A model generated the notes under the pieces. The model was given only the letters and a program-made list of their open reading frames with translations, was not told the origin of the DNA and did no database searches. The position numbers and the translations under genes are program-made. Below, piece by piece: positions 54,908 to 64,000 of a stretch of 64,000 nt of DNA. Within the stretch, counting starts at the first letter, position 1, and every line of letters begins with the position of its first letter. Origin of the DNA: Rhodobacteraceae bacterium XHP0102 (lineage in GTDB: Bacteria > Pseudomonadota > Alphaproteobacteria > Rhodobacterales > Rhodobacteraceae). Location: positions 186,001 through 250,000 of the forward strand of contig JAOWLD010000002.1 of the NCBI GenBank assembly GCA_025751475.1, read 5' to 3'.

Positions 54908-56217
54908 CTGACCTTACCCCGCGCGAGATCGTATCAGAATTAGACCGTTTCATCATTGGCCAAGCCGATGCCAAGCGTGCGGTTGCAGTGGCCCTCCGCA
55001 ATCGCTGGCGGCGCAAGCAGCTTGGTGATGATTTACGCGATGAGGTTTACCCGAAAAATATCCTGATGATTGGTCCCACGGGTGTCGGCAAAACCGAGAT
55101 CAGCCGCCGTTTGGCAAAACTGGCCCGCGCGCCCTTTTTGAAAGTGGAAGCCACAAAATTCACCGAAGTTGGGTATGTCGGGCGCGATGTCGAGCAAATC
55201 ATCCGCGATCTGGTCGATGCTGCTCAAATTATGGTGCGGGATCATATGCGCGAAGAAGTTACGGCCAAAGCACACAAAGCAGCGGAAGATCGCGTTATTG
55301 CCGCCTTGGCTGGGGCGGATGCACGCAACCAAACGCGCGAGATGTTCCGCAAAAAGCTGCGGAGTGGCGAATTGGACAATACAGTGATTGAACTGGAGGT
55401 CGCAGATCAATCCAACCCCATGGCCATGTTTGAAATCCCTGGTCAGCCCGGTATGGGCCAAATGGGCGGCGGAATGAATTTGGGCGATCTTTTCGGCAAG
55501 GCCTTTGGCGGTCGCAAAATCCGCAAAAGAATGACGGTTGCCGCAAGTTATGAAGTCTTGATCGCAGAGGAAGCCGACAACCTACTGGATCAGGAAACCG
55601 TGACAAAAGAGGCCATTCGTGCCGTTGAACAGAACGGAATCGTGTTCATTGATGAAATCGACAAGGTTGCAGCGCGCGCTGAGGCGCGGGGTGCCGATGT
55701 CAGCCGCGAGGGCGTGCAGCGCGATTTACTGCCCTTGATAGAAGGCACAACTGTCTCTACTAAACACGGCCCTGTTAAAACAGATCATATCCTGTTCATC
55801 GCATCGGGCGCTTTTCACATCGCAAAGCCATCTGATCTGCTGCCAGAACTGCAAGGGCGGCTTCCCATTCGGGTTGAACTGCAAGCGCTGACCGAGGCGG
55901 ATTTCACCCGCATTTTAACGGAAACTGATAACGCGTTAACACGTCAATACACGGCCCTAATGGCGACCGAAAATGTAACGGTGAATTTCACCGAAGACGG
56001 TATACGGGCCTTGGCCAAAATCGCAGCGGATGTAAATAAATCGGTTGAAAACATTGGGGCGCGGCGGCTTTATACCGTTTTGGAACGGGTTTTTGAGGAG
56101 TTAAGCTTCACCGCGCCTGATCGCGGCGGCGAAAGCGTGACGGTTGATGCGACATATGTGGAGACATATTTGGCTGAATTTGCAGGGAAATCGGATCTAA
56201 GCCGTTACGTTTTATAG
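54904..56217 (+). CDS. hslU: HslU ATPase subunit
   Basis: 437 residues. AAA+ unfoldase for HslV. Walker [16 protein letters not shown] near residues 57-71, Walker [10 protein letters not shown], and the C-terminal LSRYVL-type tail that inserts into HslV. The intermediate I domain (roughly 110-230) includes a Gly/Met-rich linker ([15 protein letters not shown]). Confidence 0.97.
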   Translation: MTDLTPREIVSELDRFIIGQADAKRAVAVALRNRWRRKQLGDDLRDEVYPKNILMIGPTGVGKTEISRRLAKLARAPFLKVEATKFTEVGYVGRDVEQIIRDLVDAAQIMVRDHMREEVTAKAHKAAEDRVIAALAGADARNQTREMFRKKLRSGELDNTVIELEVADQSNPMAMFEIPGQPGMGQMGGGMNLGDLFGKAFGGRKIRKRMTVAASYEVLIAEEADNLLDQETVTKEAIRAVEQNGIVFIDEIDKVAARAEARGADVSREGVQRDLLPLIEGTTVSTKHGPVKTDHILFIASGAFHIAKPSDLLPELQGRLPIRVELQALTEADFTRILTETDNALTRQYTALMATENVTVNFTEDGIRALAKIAADVNKSVENIGARRLYTVLERVFEELSFTAPDRGGESVTVDATYVETYLAEFAGKSDLSRYVL

Positions 56218-56220
56218 GCT

Positions 56221-56796
56221 CTATTTCCTCAAATAGACATAAAGCGCGCCATGCCCACCATGGCGGCTATGCGCTTCGCGGATATCCAATATCATATGGC
56301 TTAAAGATGGATGCCGCAGCCATTGCGGAACATTCTGGCGCAACACGCCACGCGGGGGTGCGGCCAAATCATAGCCACCTGGATCAGATAATTGACCTTT
56401 CCCCGTGATGACCAAAACAAGGCGCAGATGACGATCATAGGCATCATGAATGAACCGCGCCAAGGCAGGATGGGCTTGGGCTTGGGTCATTCCGTGCAAA
56501 TCAATACGGGCCTCTGGCCGCAACTGGCCGCGCATCATACGGGTATGGGTCTTCTTATCCATCCGCAGAGGATCTGTTTTGCGCAAGGGTTGAGGCGTTG
56601 GAGCGGCGTTCGCGCCAAAATTCAAATTGGTTAAGTCCAATGGGACAGTCGGTTTTTCAACAGTATTTGGTGACTTCGTATCAAATTGAGGCAGAGTGAA
56701 GGTCTGCGACCGATTGCGCAACGGTTTGGCACTGCGCGCCACGCGATCCCATAAAAGACGATCTTCATTGCTCAGATGCTTGGGTTTCTTCGCCAT
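56221..56796 (-). CDS. Smr-domain protein
   Basis: 191 residues. C-terminal Smr domain (about 105-190): ARIDLHGMTQAQAHPALARF with the LDxH-like DLHG motif, then VLVITGKGQ and GGHGALYVYLRK. Smr domains are nucleases or nucleic acid-binding modules of MutS2-type proteins; the N-terminal half is low complexity. Converges on hslU with a 3 bp gap and follows the mltA gene by 3 bp. Confidence 0.9.
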   Translation of the reverse strand: MAKKPKHLSNEDRLLWDRVARSAKPLRNRSQTFTLPQFDTKSPNTVEKPTVPLDLTNLNFGANAAPTPQPLRKTDPLRMDKKTHTRMMRGQLRPEARIDLHGMTQAQAHPALARFIHDAYDRHLRLVLVITGKGQLSDPGGYDLAAPPRGVLRQNVPQWLRHPSLSHMILDIREAHSRHGGHGALYVYLRK

Positions 56797-56799
56797 GCC

Positions 56800-57735
56800 C
56801 TATCCCGCCAAATCATCCACGACAGCATGGCCCTTTGGCCAAAGCACCGTCAACTGGGCCGCTGCGTTGATTTGCCCCGCGTGATGTCCTGCTTCATTCC
56901 CTGATCCACAGAAAATATCGGCCCGCTGGGGGCCTTTGATGGCCGAGCCACAGTCTTGGGCCAAATAGAGGCGTGGTTCATGACCTTGACGTGCAATCAT
57001 AACGGGCAAACCATAAGGAATATAGGCAGGATCCACCGCAATCGAACGATGTGGGCTCAAAACGTCACCCGCTGCGCCCACAGCACCCGCTGTCTGACGC
57101 GGGGCGAAAAAAATGTATGATGGATTTTCCCAAAATAGGGCATCCATCTGCTCAGGATTCGCATTCAACCACGATTTCACCCAATCGGCGGTTATGTTTT
57201 CGGCCGCGATTTCACCTCGGGCGATCAAGACCTGCCCAATGGAGCGGTAGGGATGGCCGTTTTTCGCGGCAAATCCAAATCGGGCCCGCGTGCCATCTGG
57301 GTAATCCACTGCGACAGAGCCTTGTATATGGACAAAATACTGGTCCACACGGGAATTGAGATACACCAATTCAAGTGCACGACCCGATAAGATATCCCCT
57401 TGTTCTATCGCGTGACGGGTATGCCAAGGAAGGCTAAGGTCACGGGGTGGCGCATAAAGGGGATATTTAAAGTCAGCATCGGGCGCTGTTTTGCCTGCCA
57501 AAATCGGCTCATAATAACCCGTGACATGACCCGCAAAAGCAGGGCCAAACTGCATCGGCTGAAAATAATCCTCAAAAAATTTTCGCGCCTGATCAGGGGG
57601 GATATTCTGCGCCGCGCGGATCAAATGCTTGGTCGCTTGTGCAGTTTGTTGGCTGAAAAGTGATAGGATTTCCCCGTGATCCTCGTCATTCCAACCCAAA
57701 AGATCAGAAAATCCTATGGGTTGGGGATAGGTCAC
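56800..57735 (-). CDS. mltA: MltA-domain murein transglycosylase
   Basis: 311 residues from a GTG at 57735 (AAAGGA upstream). Lytic transglycosylase that cleaves peptidoglycan. GHVTGYYEPIL in the middle and the C-terminal 3D motif AQDCGSAIKGPQRADIFCG with the catalytic Asp are present. No signal peptide or lipobox is visible, and an in-frame TGA lies 24 bases upstream of the GTG, so no longer start exists. Export may be lost or use another route. Between the Tim44-domain and smr genes. Confidence 0.88.
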   Translation of the reverse strand: MTYPQPIGFSDLLGWNDEDHGEILSLFSQQTAQATKHLIRAAQNIPPDQARKFFEDYFQPMQFGPAFAGHVTGYYEPILAGKTAPDADFKYPLYAPPRDLSLPWHTRHAIEQGDILSGRALELVYLNSRVDQYFVHIQGSVAVDYPDGTRARFGFAAKNGHPYRSIGQVLIARGEIAAENITADWVKSWLNANPEQMDALFWENPSYIFFAPRQTAGAVGAAGDVLSPHRSIAVDPAYIPYGLPVMIARQGHEPRLYLAQDCGSAIKGPQRADIFCGSGNEAGHHAGQINAAAQLTVLWPKGHAVVDDLAG

Positions 57736-57756
57736 GACACATCCTTTCAGGCGGGT

Positions 57757-58416
57757 TCAGCCACCTGTGGCCACCAAAACCCAATTTGGGTTGTTGCTGC
57801 CCATCTCGCGGGCGAATGTCCAAATATCGCGCTGGCGTTTGATCTCGGTCGCGCTTCCCTCGACAATCTCACCATCCGCATTGCGCACCAAGGAAGTTAA
57901 CTCCGCTGCAAAGCGCACGGTCAATTCGCCCTCGCGCGATGTTGGGTCAAATTGGGCATCCTGCACAGCGATATCGCTTAGACCCACGAAATTTGCCTCG
58001 ATTTCCAAGCCTTGCGCACGGCGGGCCGCGATCACCTCGTCAAAACTTTCAGCCACTTCCGCGGATAGAAAATCGCGCAATTCTGAAATGTCCCCGCGCT
58101 CAAACGCCATTAAAATCATCTCATAGGCACCGCGCGCCCCTTGCAAGAACTCCTCCACCGAAAAACTGGGCTCTGCGGATTTCATCGCCGCAAGGGCGCG
58201 CGCCGCATCAGAACCTTCGGGCACGTGATCCGTGATATCCCGATCTGGTCCGCCCTCGATCACCTCAAAATTGCGGCTTTGGCTTGGCTTTGCGGCTTTG
58301 ATCGCATCTGGTGATTTTTCAAACCCCTCGCGGGTGCCCAAAACGGCGCGCAAACGCAGTATGAGGAAAATCGCGATCGCCGCGAGAACCAAAAGGGACA
58401 AAAACGATGAATTCAT
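57757..58416 (-). CDS. Tim44/TimA-domain membrane protein
   Basis: 219 residues from the ATG at 58416. An N-terminal membrane helix (about 5-21, FLSLLVLAAIAIFLILR), a charged linker, then a Tim44-like domain from about residue 75 (EEFLQGARGAYEMILMAF to the C-terminus). Alphaproteobacterial TimA proteins are relatives of mitochondrial Tim44; the cellular role is not settled. Divergent from fxsA. Confidence 0.88.
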   Translation of the reverse strand: MNSSFLSLLVLAAIAIFLILRLRAVLGTREGFEKSPDAIKAAKPSQSRNFEVIEGGPDRDITDHVPEGSDAARALAAMKSAEPSFSVEEFLQGARGAYEMILMAFERGDISELRDFLSAEVAESFDEVIAARRAQGLEIEANFVGLSDIAVQDAQFDPTSREGELTVRFAAELTSLVRNADGEIVEGSATEIKRQRDIWTFAREMGSNNPNWVLVATGG

Positions 58417-58548
58417 ATGTATTTCTCGATTCAACTTCGATGCAGGGGTTACAGGCAAGTGCTTGGCTTCATATGTAGGTATGGTCAGGCAGCAAGTCCA
58501 TGAATTGCGACATAGTTTTACCGACTATCTTTGCGAAAGGCTCAAAAA

Positions 58549-59007
58549 ATGTGGCTATTCCTTATTTTTCTTGCGGTTCCCCTCATTGAAATCGGCCTTT
58601 TTATCGAAATTGGGGGCGCAATCGGCCTGTGGCCCACCTTGGCGATTGTGGTCATTACCGCAGTTTTGGGCACCTCTCTGGTGCGCTCACAAGGAAGTAT
58701 CGCGCTGTCACAAATCAAATCGCGCTTTCATGAATTGTCCGATCCAACCGAAGCTTTGGCACATGGCGCAATGATTCTCATCGCTGGTGCATTGCTACTG
58801 ACACCAGGTTTTTTCACAGATGGTGTTGGCTTTGCCTTGCTGGTTCCACCTTTGCGAGAATTCTTAATTGGTCAGCTGCGCGCGCGGGTTCACGTCACTG
58901 GTTTCAGCACAACCACAGCGGACCCCGAGAAAGGCGTTATCATCGATGAAGATGGCGAAGTCATCGCGGCACGTGATCCTGGCCCTTCTAAATGGACGCG
59001 GCATTGA
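58549..59007 (+). CDS. fxsA: FxsA family membrane protein
   Basis: 152 residues from the ATG at 58549. Three or four hydrophobic segments, with the FxsA signatures VPLIEIGLFIEIGGAIG, AVLGTSLVRSQG and LLLTPGFFTDGVG. FxsA was named for easing phage T7 exclusion when overexpressed in E. coli; its normal role is unclear. Adjacent to secB, 56 bp downstream. Confidence 0.9.
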   Translation: MWLFLIFLAVPLIEIGLFIEIGGAIGLWPTLAIVVITAVLGTSLVRSQGSIALSQIKSRFHELSDPTEALAHGAMILIAGALLLTPGFFTDGVGFALLVPPLREFLIGQLRARVHVTGFSTTTADPEKGVIIDEDGEVIAARDPGPSKWTRH

Positions 59008-59063
59008 GGCTTTGACCATGGGCTGCTAAGAGGCGTTTAAAATTTGCCTGAGGGAGATCATGA

Positions 59064-59570
59064 ATGGCGAAGAAAGATGCAGATGCCGCGCAAGAAAATG
59101 GTGCGCAGCAGCAACCCGTGATGCCGCAGATGAAAATTCTGGGCCAATTTGTGCGCGATTTGTCCTTTGAAAACATCGCCGCGCAAAAATCGATCCAAGG
59201 GGCTGGTCAACCCGACATCCAACTGCGCGTGGCGCTTGATGGCGGCAAGCGTCCAACCGAAAAGCAATATAACGTCATTGTCAAAGTGACGATTGAAGCA
59301 AAAACCAAATCGGACACACCCGAAGCGATTTTCCGTGTTGATCTCGATTATGCGGGTATTTTCCACATCGACAATGTGCCCGAAGAACAGCTGCATCCCT
59401 ATTTGATGATTGAATGTCCACGGATGCTGTTTCCGTTCATCCGCCGGATTGTGTCGGATGTGACACGGGACGGGGGATATCTGCCGCTCAATCTTGATAC
59501 GATTGATTTCGTTGCGCTGTATCGAAATGAAATCGCGCGCAAGATGAGCGAACAAAAAGCAGACGCTTGA
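59064..59570 (+). CDS. secB: Protein-export chaperone SecB
   Basis: 168 residues. Tetrameric chaperone that holds Sec substrates unfolded and hands them to SecA. ILGQFVRDLSFENI, the IFHIDNVPEEQLHPYLMIECP stretch (positions about 99-119) and FVALY near the end are characteristic. Start after GAGGGAGA. Converges on dnaQ with a 3 bp gap. Confidence 0.96.
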   Translation: MAKKDADAAQENGAQQQPVMPQMKILGQFVRDLSFENIAAQKSIQGAGQPDIQLRVALDGGKRPTEKQYNVIVKVTIEAKTKSDTPEAIFRVDLDYAGIFHIDNVPEEQLHPYLMIECPRMLFPFIRRIVSDVTRDGGYLPLNLDTIDFVALYRNEIARKMSEQKADA

Positions 59571-59573
59571 TCG

Positions 59574-60260
59574 TCACTTGATCCAAATTGCGTTGCTGCC
59601 CATTTCGGCAATAAAATCGTGATGGGCAGCGCGCTCTGCCTCGGTAATGCGCGGGGGCAATGCTTGTGGTCTGCTGCGCGTAGGCGTGACGGGACGGACA
59701 ACATCGCGGTTCGTGTCATCTTTATTTTGGGATAGAACCAAATCGGGCTGTTTGCCGCCGATAAGCTCCAAATAGACCTCGGCCAAAATTTCCGAATCCA
59801 ACAGGGCGCCATGCTTCTCGCGCATCGAATTGTCCACGCCAAAGCGGCGGCACAGGGAATCGAGACTTGCGGGGGAGCCTGGAAATTTTCGGCGCGCGAT
59901 GGCCAAAGTATCAAGGGCCTGTTCTGTTGGAAGAGTGGGCTTATTCGCCCATGAAAGTTCGGCATTTAGAAATTTCATATCAAAACTGGCGTTGTGGATC
60001 ACCAGTTGAGCATCGCCTATAAAATCCAGAAAATCCTGCGCGATAGAGGCAAATGCGGGCTTATCCGCCAGGAATTCATCGCCCAAACCGTGAACGTTAA
60101 ACGCCTCCTGCGGCATTGGTCGTTCTGGATTGATGTATTGGTGATAGGTTTTGCCCGTGGGCAAGTGGTTCCACAATTCAACCGCACCAATTTCGACAAT
60201 GCGGTGCCCTTCATTTGGCTCAAATCCCGTGGTTTCTGTATCGAGGACGATTTCGCGCAT
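59574..60260 (-). CDS. dnaQ: DNA polymerase III epsilon subunit
   Basis: 228 residues. Proofreading 3'-5' exonuclease. Exo I motif [10 protein letters not shown] with Asp7 and Glu9, Exo [15 protein letters not shown], and Exo III with [18 protein letters not shown]-terminal tail (after about 170) would bind the polymerase alpha subunit. Starts 3 bp after coaE. Confidence 0.95.
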   Translation of the reverse strand: MREIVLDTETTGFEPNEGHRIVEIGAVELWNHLPTGKTYHQYINPERPMPQEAFNVHGLGDEFLADKPAFASIAQDFLDFIGDAQLVIHNASFDMKFLNAELSWANKPTLPTEQALDTLAIARRKFPGSPASLDSLCRRFGVDNSMREKHGALLDSEILAEVYLELIGGKQPDLVLSQNKDDTNRDVVRPVTPTRSRPQALPPRITEAERAAHHDFIAEMGSNAIWIK

Positions 60261-60263
60261 GAA

Positions 60264-60851
60264 TTATGTTTCATCCTTTATGGTCTGAATCAAGGCGCGC
60301 ACAGCAGCGCGGGTTTGCTCGCGTGATTTGGTTTCGATCACATAATCAGCGCGTTTTATTTTTTCGCAATTGGGTGTCTGGCGGGCAAGAATTTTATCAA
60401 ACAAGTCTTGGTCCATACCAGGTCGTGCCATAACGCGGGACTTTTGAGTTTCGGGATCCGTGGTCACGACCAATACCGCATCCAGCCATTCGTCTGCATG
60501 GGTTTCAAACAACAATGGGATATCACATAAAATGAGATCATATTCCGCGTGGTCGGCTATAAATTTTTCGCGGTCTTGCGCCACAAGGGGGTGAATAATG
60601 GATTCGAGCCGAGACAGGTTGTTTGGCTCTGATTTGACCCAAGATTTCAGGGCGCTTCGATCCACTGCCCCATGTTTCACAAAATCGGGGCTTAGAGATG
60701 CGAGCGAAGACACCGCCGCGCCACCTTTCTGGTAAAGCTTGGCCACAACCGCATCGGCATCCCAAACAGGAATTCCCTCGGCGTGAAACATTTGCGCTGT
60801 GGTGCTTTTCCCCATCCCAATTGAGCCGGTAAGACCGAGAAGAAAGCTCAT
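60264..60851 (-). CDS. coaE: Dephospho-CoA kinase
   Basis: 195 residues. Last step of CoA synthesis. P-loop GLTGSIGMGKSTTAQMF at residues 6-22, DADAVVAKLY and DIPLLFET are conserved. The start overlaps aroE by 4 bases. Confidence 0.95.
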   Translation of the reverse strand: MSFLLGLTGSIGMGKSTTAQMFHAEGIPVWDADAVVAKLYQKGGAAVSSLASLSPDFVKHGAVDRSALKSWVKSEPNNLSRLESIIHPLVAQDREKFIADHAEYDLILCDIPLLFETHADEWLDAVLVVTTDPETQKSRVMARPGMDQDLFDKILARQTPNCEKIKRADYVIETKSREQTRAAVRALIQTIKDET

Positions 60852-61681
60852 TTTTCCAAAACCGCTTGACGCAGTTCATCATCTATTTCTGGCGTTGTTC
60901 CGAACCATCGCGCAAAGCCCGGAGCCGCCTGATGCAATAACATTCCCAATCCATCAACGGCACGGAAACCAAGATCTTCGGCTTGTTGTAAAAGCGCGGT
61001 TTTCAGGGGCGCATAGACAATGTCATTGACCACTGCGTTGGGATTGAGATTTCGCAAATCTACATTCAGCGCTGGTTGTCCTGTCATACCCAGTGAGGTC
61101 GTATTCACGAGAAGATGACAGTCAGGCAAAAGATCAGGCAGCGCATCCAATCCAGCGGTGCGGAGCCTTGGACCAAAATGCGCCCGCAAATGATCAGCAC
61201 GCGCGACATTCCGGTTCAGAACATGAATCAGGGGCGCACCATCGTCCAAAAGGGCGGCAATCACGGCTTTGGCCGCACCGCCAGCACCCAAGATAACCGA
61301 AGGTCCAACGCTGCTTTGGAAATCAGGGATGTTTTGTTGAATATTTGTAAGGAAACCAATCCCATCTGTATTATCAGCCGTAATTTCCCCTGATTTTGAA
61401 AATGTCAGGGTATTTGCTGCGCCAATTGCGCGGGCGCGATCTGTCACGATATCCGCGCATTCTAACACCGCTGCTTTATGAGGAATGGTGACGTTGGCGC
61501 CGACAAATCCCAGTTTCGGAAGAAGGTGCAAAACGGCCTTCAAATCCTCTGCACGGGTATGCAGAGGCACATAATGTCCCGCGATTTGGTATTTTTTAAG
61601 CCAAAATCCGTGAAGCTTTGGCGATTTGCTATGCGCAATAGGATCACCCAGAACAGCCGCAAGTCGAACCATATCAGTCAT
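60848..61681 (-). CDS. aroE: Shikimate dehydrogenase
   Basis: 277 residues. NADPH-dependent reduction of 3-dehydroshikimate. GDPIAHSKSPKLHGFWL at the N-terminus, NVTIPHK with the catalytic Lys, and the VILGAGGAAKAVIAALLDDG Rossmann motif are present. Overlaps maf and coaE by 4 bases each. Confidence 0.95.
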   Translation of the reverse strand: MTDMVRLAAVLGDPIAHSKSPKLHGFWLKKYQIAGHYVPLHTRAEDLKAVLHLLPKLGFVGANVTIPHKAAVLECADIVTDRARAIGAANTLTFSKSGEITADNTDGIGFLTNIQQNIPDFQSSVGPSVILGAGGAAKAVIAALLDDGAPLIHVLNRNVARADHLRAHFGPRLRTAGLDALPDLLPDCHLLVNTTSLGMTGQPALNVDLRNLNPNAVVNDIVYAPLKTALLQQAEDLGFRAVDGLGMLLHQAAPGFARWFGTTPEIDDELRQAVLEK

Positions 61682-62274
61682 CGGTCAATAAACCCTCGCA
61701 AGGATAGGTAGTTGAGCACCTCGATCAAAGGAAAGCCGAGAACATCAAAATAACTGCCTTCTATGCGGCTGAACAGGCGTATTCCCTCCGACTCGAGCAT
61801 ATAACCGCCAACACTGGATTGGATAGCAGGCCAATTTCGGGAAAGGTAGTCGTCCAGATATGTATCCGTAAAGGTCGCCATATGTAACCGAACCACGCCA
61901 ACATGACGCCAAATCGGTTCGCATTCATCATAAATCACAACCGCAGACAGCAATTTATGAGAACCGCCTCGCAAGCGGATCAACTGATCACGCGCTTGAT
62001 CTCGATTTTGTGGTTTTGAAGAAATGTGACCCTCGAACTCAAGTATTTGGTCACAGCCCAGCACGACCGCTTCAGGAAACTTACGTGCGATTTTCGCTGC
62101 TTTCGCCTCGGCCAACTGATCGACCATGTCACGGGGCGCGAGATTTGCGGCGCGCAGACTTTGCTTCAAGGCCTCCTCATCGATTCGGGCGTTTACCGCC
62201 TCAAAAGACACAGATGCATTTCGCAAAAGTGTCTGACGGGTCTGCGACTGTGAGGCGAGAATGATTTTTTTCAT
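61678..62274 (-). CDS. maf: Maf-family nucleotide pyrophosphatase
   Basis: 198 residues from the ATG at 62274; the open frame upstream covers the intergenic DnaA-box region. Hydrolyses non-canonical NTPs; bacterial Maf affects septum formation. LASQSQTRQTLLRNA at the N-terminus and catalytic Asp75 in VLGCDQILEFEG. Heads maf-aroE-coaE-dnaQ, an order common in Rhodobacterales. Confidence 0.92.
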   Translation of the reverse strand: MKKIILASQSQTRQTLLRNASVSFEAVNARIDEEALKQSLRAANLAPRDMVDQLAEAKAAKIARKFPEAVVLGCDQILEFEGHISSKPQNRDQARDQLIRLRGGSHKLLSAVVIYDECEPIWRHVGVVRLHMATFTDTYLDDYLSRNWPAIQSSVGGYMLESEGIRLFSRIEGSYFDVLGFPLIEVLNYLSLRGFIDR

Positions 62275-62799
62275 AGGATGAACCCGTGGGTCTCTTTGGG
62301 GATATGTACTGGCACAAAGAGATGACATATCAAAATTCCAGATTTCAATCACAGCGAAACGGAGATGTTCGATATCCGATAGGCGACTTATCCCCGTGGA
62401 TATATTTGTCCAACCACTCCACAAAGCCCTTTGACCTGCAGGGATATCCGAATGTTATCCCCATGTTGTTATCATCTTTTATAGCCTAAAATATTGATTT
62501 TAAAATAAAATTATCTGAGCTTTGGTTATCTGGATATTTTTCACCACGATATAATATCTGTGGAAAACAGGCTGATATCCCCGTTTTCCCTGTTTTACAC
62601 AGAACTACAGACACAACATCTTCCTTTTCTAAATTTCTCTTTCATTAGAATGAAACCTGATGACAGCAGAAACGATGCTCGGTTGACTCAGGACAGATGG
62701 CTGCATAGAAGGCAGATAAATCGCCCGTTCGGGTGTGTTCTTTCCCCTTATTGACGTCTCTGTGTACTTAAACAGCCACACAGGGCACATGGACCGCTC
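62275..62799. other. Candidate replication origin (oriC-like) between maf and rho
   Basis: 525 bp without a gene, notably AT-rich for the window. DnaA-box-like sequences (consensus TTATCCACA): TTATCCCCG 62388-62396, TTATCCCCA 62455-62463, and TGTGGAAAA 62559-62567 (reverse). An AT tract at 62477-62520 could be the unwinding element. The pentamer GATAT recurs seven times. Position beside maf and rho fits alphaproteobacterial origins; not proven. Confidence 0.55.
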
Positions 62800-64000
62800 A
62801 TGACAGTGAATTCCCTAAACCTTGCCGATCTCAAGGCGAAGTCCCCAAAAGACCTGCTTTCTATGGCGGAAGAATTGGAGATCGAGAACGCATCAACCAT
62901 GCGTAAAGGCGATATGATGTTCGCCATTCTCAAGGAACGCGCAGAAGAGGGGTGGGATGTCTATGGGGATGGTGTTTTAGAAGTTTTGCAGGATGGATTT
63001 GGGTTTTTGCGCTCACCAGAGGCCAATTATCTTCCAGGCCCTGATGATATCTATGTTTCGCCTGATATGATCCGTCAGCACAGCTTGCGGACAGGTGATA
63101 CGGTGGAAGGTGTCATTGCCGCGCCGCGGGAAAGTGAAAATTATTTTGGCCTGACCAAAGTATCAAAAATCAATTTCGAGGTTCCAGAAAAGGCACGCCA
63201 CAAAGTGGCCTTTGATAACTTGACACCGCTTTATCCAGATGAGCGGTTGAAGATGGAAATCGAAGATCCGACCATTAAGGATCGTTCGGCGCGCATCATC
63301 GACTTGGTTTCACCGATTGGGAAGGGACAGCGCGCCCTTATCGTTGCGCCACCGCGAACAGGGAAAACTGTTCTTTTGCAGAATATCGCCCATTCAATCG
63401 AAACCAATCATCCAGAGTGTTATTTGCTGGTTCTTTTGATTGACGAACGCCCTGAAGAAGTGACGGATATGCAGCGCTCGGTGAAGGGTGAGGTCGTTTC
63501 CTCGACCTTTGATGAACCTGCAACGCGCCATGTGGCCGTCGCAGAAATGGTGATCGAGAAGGCCAAGCGTCTGGTTGAACATAAACGTGATGTTGTGATT
63601 TTGCTCGACTCGATCACGCGTCTTGGACGTGCCTACAACACGGTGGTTCCGTCATCGGGTAAGGTTTTGACAGGTGGTGTTGATGCAAACGCTTTGCAGC
63701 GGCCGAAGCGGTTTTTTGGTGCTGCACGGAACATCGAAGAAGGCGGATCGCTGACCATTATCGCCACAGCGCTTATCGATACGGGCAGCCGTATGGACGA
63801 AGTGATTTTTGAAGAATTCAAAGGCACCGGCAACTCTGAGATCGTTTTGGATCGCAAGGTGGCAGACAAACGTGTGTTCCCTGCGATGGATATTTTGAAA
63901 TCGGGAACCCGGAAAGAGGACCTGCTGGTCGATAAAGGTGATCTTCAGAAAACCTATGTCTTGCGGCGTATCCTCAACCCGATGGGCACCACAGATGCAA
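62800..64000 (+). CDS. rho: Transcription termination factor Rho, truncated by the right edge
   Basis: 400 residues are visible; Rho is about 420, so only the C-terminal ~20 are missing. N-terminal [23 protein letters not shown]-binding OSB domain ([18 protein letters not shown]), Walker [12 protein letters not shown], and the [21 protein letters not shown]-loop region are present. The ATG at 62800 lies in CGCTCATGACAG with a weak ribosome binding site; an upstream ATG at 62789 opens a four-codon frame that ends at the rho start. Confidence 0.95.
   Translation, partial: MTVNSLNLADLKAKSPKDLLSMAEELEIENASTMRKGDMMFAILKERAEEGWDVYGDGVLEVLQDGFGFLRSPEANYLPGPDDIYVSPDMIRQHSLRTGDTVEGVIAAPRESENYFGLTKVSKINFEVPEKARHKVAFDNLTPLYPDERLKMEIEDPTIKDRSARIIDLVSPIGKGQRALIVAPPRTGKTVLLQNIAHSIETNHPECYLLVLLIDERPEEVTDMQRSVKGEVVSSTFDEPATRHVAVAEMVIEKAKRLVEHKRDVVILLDSITRLGRAYNTVVPSSGKVLTGGVDANALQRPKRFFGAARNIEEGGSLTIIATALIDTGSRMDEVIFEEFKGTGNSEIVLDRKVADKRVFPAMDILKSGTRKEDLLVDKGDLQKTYVLRRILNPMGTTDA

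Overview
This 64 kb window looks like a chromosomal segment of an aerobic anoxygenic phototroph in the Rhodobacterales (Roseobacter/Rhodobacter group). It is a contiguous photosynthesis gene cluster of about 46 kb (roughly 8.5 to 54.3 kb) set between housekeeping loci. The assignment rests on gene content and order: crtA next to bchIDO; bchFNBHLM-lhaA-puhABC followed by acsF, puhE, hemA and cycA; ppaA-ppsR; and crtEF-bchCXYZ-pufQBALMC. Spheroidenone-type carotenoid genes are present. The oxygen-dependent cyclase AcsF is present and BchE is not. There is no pufX and no LH2 (puc) operon in the window. Species was not determined.

Layout. 1-2.9 kb: partial MFS transporter, ZapE-type ATPase, TetR regulator, GNAT acetyltransferase. 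3.0-8.4 kb: rimP-nusA-ylxR-infB, closed by a strong terminator. 8.5-11.6 kb (minus): crtI-crtB-tspO. 11.7-16.0 kb (plus): crtA-bchI-bchD-bchO. 16.1-31.9 kb (minus): the long bchF-N-B-H-L-M-lhaA-puhA-B-C-orf98-acsF-puhE-hemA run, with cycA after it. 32.3-38.6 kb (plus): ppaA-ppsR, then bchG-bch2-bchP-idi. 38.6-51.8 kb (minus): crtE-crtF-bchCXYZ-pufQBALMC, with dxs last. 51.9-54.3 kb (plus): crtD-crtC. 54.4-64 kb: hslVU, smr, mltA, a Tim44-domain gene, fxsA, secB, dnaQ, coaE, aroE, maf and a right-truncated rho. A 525 bp AT-rich gap with DnaA-box-like sequences lies between maf and rho and is a candidate chromosomal origin.

How the genes work together. HemA supplies 5-aminolevulinate. BchHDI, BchM, AcsF, BchLNB, BchXYZ, BchF, BchC, BchG and BchP carry protoporphyrin IX to phytylated bacteriochlorophyll a. 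Dxs and Idi feed isoprenoids to CrtE, CrtB, CrtI, CrtC, CrtD, CrtF and CrtA, and to the phytyl tail. PufBA, PufLM, PufC and PuhA are the LH1 and reaction-centre subunits; LhaA, PuhB, PuhC, PuhE and probably Bch2 are assembly factors. Cytochrome c2 (CycA) is a likely electron carrier. PpsR and PpaA are the local regulators. Ten exact TGT-N12-ACA PpsR-type sites were found by eye, all in front of crtI/crtA, bchF/ppaA, bchG, bchC and crtE/crtD.

The most noteworthy points are a triheme PufC that has lost the first haem site, a PpsR site abutting the bchG start codon, an FNR/CRP-type box between crtI and crtA, stem-loops within and after the puf operon, an intrinsic-terminator-like hairpin directly before rimP, an unassigned 98-residue protein between puhC and acsF, and the candidate oriC. 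I found no convincing evidence for a wholly new biological system. No tRNA, rRNA, CRISPR array or insertion sequence was recognised.
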